Assembly: GCA_029262755.1 (NCBI GenBank)
Contig: JAJCYU010000156.1
Span: forward strand, 1-38,506
Direction of reading: 5' to 3'
DNA length: 38,506 bases
DNA from: Anaerolineae bacterium
GTDB taxonomy: Bacteria; Chloroflexota; Anaerolineae; Epilineales; Epilineaceae
Below the pieces are notes generated by a model. That model did not search any database, was not told where the DNA came from, and was given only the letters and a program-made list of their open reading frames with translations. Below, in pieces: positions 6,801 through 14,700 of the stretch; position 1 is the first letter of the stretch, and each line of letters begins with the position of its first letter. The position numbers and the translations under genes were made by a program.

Positions 6801-8661
6801 CAGCATGCTCTACCCCCTGCCGGAGGCCATCGGCAATCCCAAGGAAGAGTTGCTCTGGGAGAAGGAGCTGATCGGCCTCTACCTTTCCGACCACCCGCTC
6901 CAACGGGCCGCGGCCTCGCTGCATGCCGTGGTGACGCACCTCACCGGCGATCTCGACCCAGATCTCAACGGGCAGCCGGCCACGATGGCGGGCATCGTCA
7001 CGAGCGTGCGCTCGATCACCACCAAAAAGGGCGCTCCGATGGCCTTCGTGCGCCTGGAAGACCTGCAGGGCGATCTCGAGTTGATCGTCTTCCCGCGCAC
7101 CTACGAGGCGACGCGCGCCGTGTGGGGCGTCGACCGCGTCGTGGTCGTGCAGGGCAAGATCGAGCACCGCGAAGACCGCGTCCAGCTGATCGTCGACCGC
7201 GCCGAACTCCACGACCCGGAGCATCCGGGCATCATCGCGGCCGCAGCCGCGGCCGCAGCCGCCGCCGTGATCGAGGCCCCTACGCCGCCCCTCGGCCCCG
7301 TAGCCACCGAAGTCGCGCTGCCCTTCGCGCACCCCACCTCCGAAGCGCCGCCCGCATGGGCCGTCGCCCACGCCGAGCGCGAAGAGGACGAGGCGCCCTT
7401 GCAGCGACCGACGCCGTCCCCGATGCAAGAGCCACCGGTCACCACGCAGGCTCCGGCGGCGTCGGCAATCGATCAACCACCGCGCGCCAATCCCGTGTTT
7501 GAGCCGGACGAGATCGAACCGCACATGAGCGCTCCAAACGCGATCGATCCCTTGGTCGACGACCGCGTCGCCGTCGATCCGCTCCCCCTCGAGACGCCCG
7601 CGGCCGCTCTGAGCGAAGGCGACCGAAGGGCAAGCGCCCCTTCCACGACCGATCCGACGGAGGTCGATGTACCCGCGGCCGCTGCTCCGACGGACGACGC
7701 CGGCGATCCGGCGATCCACGCCGCAGAGCCGGCCGCCACGGAGCCCGCAGCGGCGGAAGCACCGACTGCACGTGCAACGGAGCCCAGCGCCGATCGCCCT
7801 GCGGCATCCACGTCGCCGTCACCGCTGGCTGGGAACGCGTCCCCCAACGCGCCGTCTACGCAGACGGCCACCGCACCGTCGTCGACACCGTTGCATTCGC
7901 CGTCGAAGCCCTCCACCCGTCGGCGGGCGCCTGCCCCGTCAAGCCGCGGCTGGGCCGGTCAGCCGGACGTACCGCTGCGCAATCCGGTGGAGACGCCCGA
8001 CGTTGCGGACCCCGTGAACGAGGAGACAACCGCGACCGCCATCGACCGCAACGTCACGACCAACGCGGATGTCGCGATTGATGCGGACCCCGGGAACGAC
8101 GCCACCGCCCTTCCAGCCGACCCCAGGCCCGACGATACAGCTGCGCTCGCTCCAGACCCCGTCGATACCAACGGTTCCGCTACCAACGGTGCCGATACAG
8201 TGCGCGTCGATTCTCCGCCCGACGTCGGCACGCACCCCAACCCGGTAGAGGTCGAGAACCCCGCTGCGATCCCCGCTGCGTCCTCCCCTGCTATCCCCGT
8301 CGCGATCCCCGCCGAAGTCGCCGCCACCGACCCCGCCGCCGCCGACAACGGGGTTGCGCCAACCACGAGCGGCGGCGCGGTCCTACGCCAAGGGCCGGAC
8401 GCGCCGCGCTACGTGCTGGCCGTCACGCTGCCGCGCCGGGACACGCAGGACGAGGCGATCGCCCTCCTCGGCGAGGTCTTTCAAACCTTGATCGACTACG
8501 ACGGGGCCGACACCTTTTCCTTGATCGTGCCGAACGGCCCCGAGCTCGTGGAGCTCGATTTTCCGAACCACGCAACGTGCTATTGCGTCGACCTGCTCGG
8601 CAAGCTCAAGGGCATCGTCGGTGAAGAGCGAATCCGCGTGCGTGCGACCGTAAGCGCGTGA
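3862..8661 (+). CDS. dnaE: DNA polymerase III alpha subunit (DnaE) with very long C-terminal linker
   Basis: This is the replicative polymerase catalytic subunit. The N-terminal PHP domain is intact at motif level (THLHCHSEYSLLDG, LTDHGVMFG, TNDVHY). Catalytic aspartates are in PDIDLDF (Asp394, Asp396) and KVDFLGL (Asp569). The fingers region (YQEQIIQIA, RYGFNKAHAADYA) and helix-hairpin-helix region follow. QMSLFG at 967 fits the beta-clamp binding motif, and an OB fold spans about 1040-1120. Two additions are unusual: a charged insert near residues 835-865 (EDGDRRKDEDKNE) and an Ala/Pro/Asp-rich stretch from about 1125 to 1510, after which a conserved-looking small C-terminal domain resumes (YVLAVTLPRR). 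Bacterial DnaE is typically about 1150-1250 residues; this is 1599. The reading frame is unbroken throughout, so the insert is translated. It is not in an operon with its neighbours. Confidence 0.97.
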   Translation: MAGFTHLHCHSEYSLLDGLARVPDLVSTAKERGFDALALTDHGVMFGAVQFYEHAVKAGIKPILGCEIYVAKRGRGDRDSKIDRKPYHLTVLAENQQGYRNLMALISHAQLEGFYYRPRADRELLERYNEGLVVFSGCPGSEVANHIIEGRMDGAREAANWYRTVFKGRYYIELMVHDIEFIPRLNVGLLQLAKELDLPTVATNDVHYCRDTDVSAHEVLLCVQTGKTMLDPDRMKIGDTFYLRTEAEMRHLFREMEDAVDRTAEVAERCDVTLTFNEYKLPLFDVPDGETAATFLRKQCEKGIAERYPTITEEVRTRLEYELSVIGQMGFDAYFLIVWDLCVFAAERGIWWNVRGSGAASIVAYSLRITNIDPLHHKLIFERFLNPSRVSMPDIDLDFPDDQRDLLIRYTFEKYGHDKVAQIITFGTMGARASVRDAGRALAMPLVDVDRIARMIPAIPGKSCSIADALRPSEGTEVNEFFSHDLASAYDLDPESKRLLDNAQRIEGVARHASTHAAGVVITDRPLVDYVPLHRPTRGAGDEDDITTTLAVTQYNMNDVEKLGLLKVDFLGLATLTVLRRAAELVERYHGKRYTLDTIPLDDPAIYELLSSGHVTGVFQVEGAGMRRMLREMRPQRFENVVAAIALYRPGPMEYIPTYIQRLHGKERVVFRHPSLEPILAETYGIIVYQEQIIQIARDLAGYDAGEADMIRKAVAKKIEKKLLLHRKKFVKGAVANGIPEHAAERTFEDIETFARYGFNKAHAADYAVIVCQTAYLKAHYPVEYAAALLAVERDDTEKIAIIAADCHRMGIELRQPDINRSELNFTIEAAQKDVEDGDRRKDEDKNEPNTPHDPAPTEPDGAAVPGRSVPALQHRRGIRFGLAAIKNVGTGHVETLIEAREEGGPFRDLEDLANRVDLRLVGKRALESLVKAGALDHFGGRATLLAALERVVQLSTSHYKAAEVGQMSLFGDAMPDSQASMLYPLPEAIGNPKEELLWEKELIGLYLSDHPLQRAAASLHAVVTHLTGDLDPDLNGQPATMAGIVTSVRSITTKKGAPMAFVRLEDLQGDLELIVFPRTYEATRAVWGVDRVVVVQGKIEHREDRVQLIVDRAELHDPEHPGIIAAAAAAAAAAVIEAPTPPLGPVATEVALPFAHPTSEAPPAWAVAHAEREEDEAPLQRPTPSPMQEPPVTTQAPAASAIDQPPRANPVFEPDEIEPHMSAPNAIDPLVDDRVAVDPLPLETPAAALSEGDRRASAPSTTDPTEVDVPAAAAPTDDAGDPAIHAAEPAATEPAAAEAPTARATEPSADRPAASTSPSPLAGNASPNAPSTQTATAPSSTPLHSPSKPSTRRRAPAPSSRGWAGQPDVPLRNPVETPDVADPVNEETTATAIDRNVTTNADVAIDADPGNDATALPADPRPDDTAALAPDPVDTNGSATNGADTVRVDSPPDVGTHPNPVEVENPAAIPAASSPAIPVAIPAEVAATDPAAADNGVAPTTSGGAVLRQGPDAPRYVLAVTLPRRDTQDEAIALLGEVFQTLIDYDGADTFSLIVPNGPELVELDFPNHATCYCVDLLGKLKGIVGEERIRVRATVSA
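7237..8390 (+). repeat. Low-complexity linker-coding segment inside dnaE
   Basis: This in-frame stretch begins with two copies of GCGGCCGCAGCC (7237 and 7249), coding for poly-Ala, and continues with about 380 codons dominated by Ala, Pro, Asp, Thr and Val. It lies between the OB fold and the last domain. Confidence 0.8.
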
Positions 8662-8692
8662 TTCGTTATCCTGACGATCTTCGGGCAGTTGA

Positions 8693-9166
8693 ATGACTGT
8701 CACCTCCCAAGAGACGGACGAGTTTCGGTTGGACGTGACTCCGGGGAACCTTTGCGCGTTGAAGGCACTAGTCAACGACCAGCGACCCGATCGGCGCCCG
8801 AGGAGACGCCGGCCCCTTGCGAGGGATGTGCCTGTGGCCGACACCACACCGCCGACAGAGACGAAGCGCCTGCGCATCGTGCGCGTGGCGGAACGAAGAC
8901 GACTGAGCGACATCGAAGTTCGATTCTACGTCGCACAGGGTGAGCGCACCCTCGATCCAGGCTGGGCCATCGTGCGCAAGCCCGATGGCACGAGCGCGAC
9001 CGTATTCTGGGATCCGCTGCAACACCGCTGGGTTGGCCGCGCGTATGACGGCGGCGAATTGCGCGTCGCGCCCGGCTGGGAACGCGAATCGCTTGACGAC
9101 GTGGCGGACTGGGTCAGCGAAGGCGCGGCCTACGCACGACTGCGCCGGGAGATCAGCGAAGGCTAA
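8693..9166 (+). CDS. Hypothetical protein downstream of dnaE
   Basis: A 157-residue protein of unknown family. The first 60 residues are poorly structured and Arg/Pro-rich (RPDRRPRRRRPLARD). The remainder looks folded: DIEVRFYVAQGE, DPGWAIVRKPDG, VFWDPLQHRWVGRAYDGG and a C-terminal helix DVADWVSEGAAYARLRREI. No signal peptide, membrane segment or catalytic motif is seen. It begins 31 nt after dnaE and may be co-transcribed. The start is uncertain: there is no good ribosome binding site, and a later start at the Val before ADTTPPTE is possible. Confidence 0.55.
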   Translation: MTVTSQETDEFRLDVTPGNLCALKALVNDQRPDRRPRRRRPLARDVPVADTTPPTETKRLRIVRVAERRRLSDIEVRFYVAQGERTLDPGWAIVRKPDGTSATVFWDPLQHRWVGRAYDGGELRVAPGWERESLDDVADWVSEGAAYARLRREISEG

Positions 9167-9249
9167 AGGCTCGTCCGCGCCACCCGATGCTAGTGGACGA
9201 TGCGCATCCCGTCCGCGCCCAGTGCGCAGGGACGCGGATCGACAGCGGC

Positions 9250-9255
9250 TATCAT
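9250..9255 (+). promoter_or_regulatory. Candidate -10 hexamer for leaderless histidine kinase
   Basis: TATCAT (five of six matches to TATAAT) ends 6 nt before the ATG at 9262. There is no Shine-Dalgarno and no recognised -35. It supports the internal ATG over the ORF start at 9187. Confidence 0.4.
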
Positions 9256-9261
9256 GGTTCC

Positions 9262-10494
9262 ATGCCATCGCTCGATCCGTCTGACGATCCGTCTGCCGCG
9301 ACGTCCGCAGCCCGGTCCGCGGCGCTCCCTGCCGCCACGCCGGCGCGTGACCTGGTCGTCCTTGCCGAGGTCGCGGCTGCGCTCAACGCGCAGCCGGATC
9401 TGGAGCGCGCGCTGGAAGCCGCGTTGGCCAAGGTCGCGGCGCTCCTCGACCTGCGCACCGGGTGGGTCTGGCTGCTCGAGCCCAAAGGCGGCGCCAGCTA
9501 CGTGGCGGCGGCGCGTCACCTGCCGCCGGCACTGGCCGAGCATCCGGAGCGTCTCGCAGGCTCGTGCTATTGCCTCGACACGTTTCGGGACGGAGATCTC
9601 GAAGGCGCGGCCAACGTCAACGTCGTGCGCTGCAGCCGGCTGCGCTGGCTCGAGACGGGCACGGAGGGCCTGACACATCATGCGAGCATCCCACTCTATG
9701 CGGGGGAACAACGGCTAGGTCTGCTCAACGTCGCCGCGGACGACTGGCGCGAGCTGGACGACGACGATCTGCGCTTGCTGCATACGATCGGCGACTTGCT
9801 CGGCATCGCCATCGAGCGGGCGCGGCTCTACGACCGCAGCGTAGCGCTGGGCGCCGCCGAGGAGCGCAACCGGATCGCCCGCGAGATCCACGACACCTTG
9901 GCGCAAGGACTCACCGGCATCACGTTGCAGCTCGAAGCCGCGGAGGCCCTGCTTGAAGACAGGAGTCCCGATCAGGCAAAGCGCGCCGCCGCGGCCATCG
10001 GGCGCGCGCTCGACGCTACCCGCGAAGCCCTCGAGTCCGCACGCCGCTCCGTGCACGACCTGCGCGCCGCGCCTCTCGAGGAGCGGACGCTACCCGAGGC
10101 CCTCGCCGCGCTGGCGGCCGAGGTGGAAGCCGCCCATGGTTTGCCCGTCCGCACCGAGCTCGCGGCGCCGGCACGCCCGCTGCCGCCGCGCATCGAACAC
10201 GTCGTGTACCGCGTGGCACGCGAAGCACTCTTGAACGCGGCGCGCCATGCCGGTGCCGGCCATGCCCGTCTCGCCCTGCGCGTCGACGCCGCGCGACTCG
10301 AGCTGCGGATCGAGGACGATGGCCGCGGCTTCGACGTGTCACCAGCGCTCGGCACGGCGGGCGATCGCTACGGCCTCGTCGGCATGGACGAACGGGCGCG
10401 CGCCGAAGGCGGTACGCTTCGGATCGTATCCCACACCGACGTCGGCACGCGCGTCCGGCTGCGCATCCCTCTCTTGCACGAGACCCGCCCGTGA
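9262..10494 (+). CDS. GAF-domain sensor histidine kinase (NarL/LiaS-type, HisKA_3)
   Basis: A 410-residue kinase. After a Ser/Ala/Pro-rich N-terminus comes a GAF domain (about 30-185), then the HisKA_3 dimerisation helix with the phosphoacceptor His in AREIHDTLAQG (about His210), then a HATPase_c domain with N-box REALLNAARHA, DDGRGF and YGLVGMDERA. No membrane helix is seen, so it senses a cytoplasmic signal. The GAF domain holds CYC (about Cys102 and Cys104) and a third Cys about 20 residues later, which could bind a metal or Fe-S cluster; this is inference. Its stop overlaps the response-regulator start in GTGA, so the two form a coupled two-component pair. The start at 9262 was chosen over 9187 because the -10-like box precedes it. 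Confidence 0.9.
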   Translation: MPSLDPSDDPSAATSAARSAALPAATPARDLVVLAEVAAALNAQPDLERALEAALAKVAALLDLRTGWVWLLEPKGGASYVAAARHLPPALAEHPERLAGSCYCLDTFRDGDLEGAANVNVVRCSRLRWLETGTEGLTHHASIPLYAGEQRLGLLNVAADDWRELDDDDLRLLHTIGDLLGIAIERARLYDRSVALGAAEERNRIAREIHDTLAQGLTGITLQLEAAEALLEDRSPDQAKRAAAAIGRALDATREALESARRSVHDLRAAPLEERTLPEALAALAAEVEAAHGLPVRTELAAPARPLPPRIEHVVYRVAREALLNAARHAGAGHARLALRVDAARLELRIEDDGRGFDVSPALGTAGDRYGLVGMDERARAEGGTLRIVSHTDVGTRVRLRIPLLHETRP

Positions 10495-11342
10495 GCACGA
10501 ACGCGCGGGACGGGCGAGAGCGGGACGGGCGAGAGCGGGACGGGCGAGAGCGGGACGGGCGTGGGCGGGACGGGTCTGCGGGTGGCCGCGCAGCGAGTGG
10601 CCGCGCAGCGAGTGGCCGCGCACCGGATGGCCGCAGCATGGACGCTCTGGACCCGAACCCTGCCGCCCCCGCGCCGATCCGCGTCCTGATCGCGGACGAC
10701 CACCCGATCGTGCTCGACGGTCTGGCGGCGATCCTCGGCACGCAAGCCGGCATCACGGTCGTAGGGCGGGCGGAGGGCGGCGACGACGCCATCGCGCGCT
10801 ACGACGCGCTGCTGCCGGACGTCTTGCTGCTCGATCTCGAGATGCCGGGCACGGACGGCGTCGCCGTCCTACACGCCCTGCGTGGCCGCCACGGCGACGC
10901 GCTGCGCGCCCTCGTCTTCACCGCGTACCAGGACGATGCGCGCCTCATGGCCGCGCTACGCGCCGGCGCACGCGGCTATCTGCTCAAGGGCGCGCCGCGC
11001 GCAGAGCTCTTCGCGGCCATCCGTACCCTGGCAGCCGGGGGCGCCGCGCTTCCCCCCGCGCTGGCCGAACGCGTGCTCGACCGGGTGGCGGGCGACGCCG
11101 GTGGCGACGGCACGATCCCCACGGAGAGCCTCACCCCGCGCGAGACGGACGTCCTGGAACTGCTCGCGCAAGGCCGCACGAACCGCGAGATCGGTGCGGC
11201 GCTCACCATCGCGGAGCGCACCGTGAAGTTCCACGTGAGCCAGATTCTCGCCAAACTCGACGTGGGTAACCGCACGGAGGCCGTCAGCAAAGCAGCACGT
11301 CTTGGTATCGTCTCGCTCACCGGGCCGGATCGCGAAGGGTAG
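10491..11342 (+). CDS. NarL/FixJ-family response regulator with repeat-derived N-terminal extension
   Basis: A receiver domain starts at IRVLIADDHP (about residue 62) with phosphorylated Asp115 in LLLDLEMPG, the Thr in VFTAYQ and the Lys in YLLKGA. A LuxR-type helix-turn-helix follows (SLTPRETDVLELLAQG, ERTVKFHVSQILAKL). It binds DNA when phosphorylated by the kinase just upstream. The GTG at 10491 overlaps the kinase stop (GTGA). From that start the first about 50 residues are encoded by two families of 15-bp tandem repeats. An in-frame ATG at 10638 directly before the receiver domain would remove the whole extension, so the true start is open: overlap favours 10491, protein conservation favours 10638. 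Confidence 0.92.
   Translation: MSTNARDGRERDGRERDGRERDGRGRDGSAGGRAASGRAASGRAPDGRSMDALDPNPAAPAPIRVLIADDHPIVLDGLAAILGTQAGITVVGRAEGGDDAIARYDALLPDVLLLDLEMPGTDGVAVLHALRGRHGDALRALVFTAYQDDARLMAALRAGARGYLLKGAPRAELFAAIRTLAAGGAALPPALAERVLDRVAGDAGGDGTIPTESLTPRETDVLELLAQGRTNREIGAALTIAERTVKFHVSQILAKLDVGNRTEAVSKAARLGIVSLTGPDREG
10505..10574 (+). repeat. 15-bp tandem repeat, about 4.7 copies
   Basis: GCGGGACGGGCGAGA is repeated at 10505, 10520, 10535 and 10550 (the last with one change), then partially at 10565. In frame it reads as the pentapeptide repeat DGRER. A slippage-prone array within the 5' end of the response regulator ORF. Confidence 0.9.
10578..10637 (+). repeat. Second 15-bp tandem repeat, 3-4 copies
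   Basis: GCGAGTGGCCGCGCA occurs exactly at 10593 and 10608, with near copies at 10578 and 10623. It directly follows the first array and keeps the reading frame (ASGRA repeats), ending at the alternative ATG. Confidence 0.85.
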
Positions 11343-11465
11343 ACAGGTCCGTGCGCAAAACCTGCTCTTAAGAATCGATCCTCCGGTCGAACAACCGGGG
11401 CGCCAGACGGGTCGCGCATCCGGGCAGCGTTCCGAAAACCGCGGCACCTCGCGATTCATGCGCAC

Positions 11466-11484
11466 TCCGGGCTGATTGCCCGGA
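11466..11484 (+). terminator. GC-rich hairpin, terminator-like but without T-run
   Basis: TCCGGGC-TGATT-GCCCGGA is a perfect 7-bp stem with a 5-nt loop, about 125 nt after the response-regulator stop. No run of T follows, so intrinsic termination is doubtful; it may instead act in the leader of the next gene. Confidence 0.35.
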
Positions 11485-11692
11485 CCGACGGGCACCATTA
11501 CCATCACCGCGTTCGCGCCATCGTGAGCGCAGAAGTCCCGACCCTGCCGAACATGGTCGATCCGGCACCGGTTGATCACGATTCGATGTCCTCTATCCAT
11601 TCCCACGATCTGTTCTTAATCCCGTGGCACCACACCATCCTGCCCGGTCTCGATGCGGCGACGGCGCCTACCGGCTTGCCGATCCCGCCTTC

Positions 11693-11698
11693 AGGAGG
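11693..11698 (+). promoter_or_regulatory. Ribosome binding site that fixes the subtilase start
   Basis: AGGAGG 8 nt before the GTG at 11707. The ORF-track start at 11653 lies upstream of this site. Confidence 0.75.
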
Positions 11699-11706
11699 AA
11701 GCCGCC

Positions 11707-14700
11707 GTGTACCCACGCTCCTCGACATCCAACACGAACGCGCGTCCCAGCACGCGTCGATCGCCCGTGTCGCTCAGCGGGGTGCTCGGCACCCTGCTCA
11801 GCCCCCTGTTTGCGGCATTGCTCGCCGCGGGCTTCGCATCGTCCGCATCCGCCGCGCCGCAGCAGCGCCCCGAAGAGCCGAACACGGGCCCTGGTTTGGC
11901 GCCGATCCACGCCTCCATCTTGGAGGACGACGCCTGGGGTGATCCCACGGCCGAGCTACCCGTCCTGCTCGAGCTCGCCGGCCGCACCGGCCTGGAACGC
12001 TACCTGGACGCCGGAGGCGTGGTGGGTGCGAAGGATCCGGCCTCGGTCGCGCTTCGCGACCGCCTCTATGCGCGTCTCCACGTCGAACAAGCGCCGGCTG
12101 CCGCCTTCCTCGACAAGGTGGGCGTTTTCGTCGACCACACGTTTGACAGTGCCTTCAACGGCTTCCTCGTCTACGCCACGCCGGCGCAGATCGAGGCGCT
12201 ACGCTCTGCACCGGGCGTTTCGCGCATCCTCCGCGCACCCTATCACGAGCGCGCGCTCGACAACGCGGTGCCGACGATCGGCGCCGACCGGGTCCAGGCG
12301 GCGCTCGGCTACAAGGGCGCCGGAGTCAACATCGCGATTATCGACACCGGCATCGACTACTTCCACAAATCCCTGGGCGGAGACGGCAAGCCCAACGATT
12401 TCCGCAACAACAACCGCGCCTCGATCGAGCCCGGTTCCTTCCCGACCGAAAAGGTCGTGGGCGGCTACGACTTCGTCGGCTTCGCCTACACGGGCGGTCG
12501 TCCGGGTCCCGATTCGGATCCCGTCGACGATCAAAGCCACGGCTCGCACGTATCCGGGATTTCCGCCGGTATGCCGGGCAACCCCAACGTGCCGGCCGGC
12601 GTCGCGCCCGAGGCGAGCCTCATCGGACTGAAGGTCTTCGGCGCCCGCGGCGGGACGAACCACGTGGTACCCGCCCTGGAGTGGTGCGCGGACAGCAACA
12701 TGGACCTACCCGTTCCGGGCGTTCGCGCCCGCTGCGACGTGATCAACATGAGCCTCGGCAGTGGCTGGGCCTTCGGTATCCAGCCCTACATCGGCGTCAT
12801 CCGTCGGGTCTCGCAGGCGGGGGTCGTCATCCTTTCGGCCTCCGGCAACTCCGGCGACGTGGCCTTCATCACCGGCTCGCCCGGCGCCGCGCTGCACACG
12901 CTGTCTGTCGCCAGCACCGTAGCCGGCGGCGCGCGGGTCGACATGATCCGCGCCTATCACGGTGGGAACACCGAAGACATCGAGGCGCTGGAGGCCGATC
13001 CGCAGTTCGCGCCCCAGATGGCCGATATCGGCACCGTACGCGCGCCCATGAAGTGGTTGGGCCGCGCCTGTCTCGGCGACGTCAGCGAGAACGACGTCGC
13101 CGGCGCCATCGCGTTGATTTCCGCCGGCGGCTGCGGCCAGCGCGAGGTCATCGAGCGCGCCGCAAGCGAAGGCGCGGTGGGCGCTGTGCTCTACAACACG
13201 GTCGATCAGCTGCTGCCGGTCGGGACCGGCGGCGACAGCTTCGAGGACCGCGTGGCTATCCCCGCCTTCGGCATCGCCCTTTCCTCGGGCACGTACCTGC
13301 GTGACCTCCTCACCGGCGGCACGGCCGTCGAAGGCCACCTGGACGCAACCTTCAAGAACAGCATTCAAAAGGACAACCTCGGCGACACGATTTCCGGCTT
13401 CTCAAGCCGCGGCCCATCGCGCCTTGGCATCATCAACCGCGGCCAGGGCGGTGAGCTCAAGCCCGAGCTGGCCGCGCCCGGCTCCGCGATCCTCGCGCCC
13501 CTCTTCGGTACGGGCGATCGCGGCGCGCGCTTCAGCGGCACGTCCATGGCTACGCCCATGGTGGCCGGCGCCGCCGCGTTGCTCATCGAGCGCCTGCGCG
13601 ACATCGGGGTGCTTGCCGATGACATGCCGATCACGGCCGGCTCGAATCCGCAAAACATCGAGGCGCTCGATATCTCGGCCATGCTCGTCAACTACACCGC
13701 GACGGTCTTCGCGTCACCCGGAGTGCCCGCCGCGCTCGCCCGCGGCGGTTCGGGCCGCATCGACGTGCTCGCGGCCGCGCAGGCCGACACCATCGTGCGT
13801 GCCGGCGAGATCGCGTCGATCAACTACGGGCGCCGCCCCTTCAGCCTCAGCGAAGAGCTCGAGGGCATCTCGTTCACCATCAAGAACGTCGGCGCCACGG
13901 ACAAGACCTACCACATCCATGGCGAGATGCTCATGCGTGACGACCGCAACCGCGGGCTCGAGTTCCTCTTCACCAGCGGCGAGCTCACCGCGGACGACCG
14001 CATCATGGTGCCCGCCCAATCGAGCAAGGTGGTCACGGTGCGCCCGCTCATCACCCCCGAACGCCTGAAGCCCTTCGGCGCCTACGGCGGCGCCAACGTG
14101 TTCAGCGCAGGCCTGACCGACGCCGAGTACGATGCGCACATCTACGTCACCGAGGTCGACGGCGAGGGCGGCGATCCGCTGCCCGACGGCGACGAGGCCC
14201 GCGTGCCGATGTACCTCGTGCCGCGCGGCACCTCGCTGGTGCACGCAGCCGACGAGACCGTCACGGTCGATCGCGATACGGGTGTCGGCACGGCCGACTT
14301 CTTGAACGATTCCAAGGTCACCGGCCGCGCCGAGCTCTTCGCGCTGCTGGGCGAAGACTACGGTGACAACGTGGGCCCGCAGATGAACATCGAGCGCGTC
14401 GGCGCACGCGTTGCGGAAGACGAGGGGGGCCGGCGCTACGTCGAGTTCGCGCTGCAGACGCTGCGCCCGCGCCAGATCCCGCTCGAGAGCTCCTTCCGCA
14501 TCCTGCTCGATACGGACCGTGACGGCTCCATCGACTACATGATCCTCAACGACGACCTCGCCTGGTTCCTCGGTTCGCTCGGCGTGCGTGGGACGGGCCT
14601 CGCGGTCCAGGGCACGCAGCGCATGCTCATCGTCGAGGTCTCCGGCCAGAACCCCTTCGGCTTCAAGTTCCCGGTCGGCACCTTCGGAGGCGACTTCGCC

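Larger units (their letters stand above)
11343..11706. other. Intergenic region between response regulator and first subtilase
   Basis: About 360 bp. It has two hairpins (CCGGT-N6-ACCGG at 11384-11399 and a stronger one at 11466-11484) and the subtilase ribosome binding site. The short ORFs crossing it show no family features. No convincing promoter was identified. Confidence 0.5.

Noticed and set aside
4882-7719. 945-residue antisense ORF opposite dnaE
   Set aside because: A shadow of high third-position GC in dnaE; composition Arg/Gly/Val/Asp-rich, no domain recognised.
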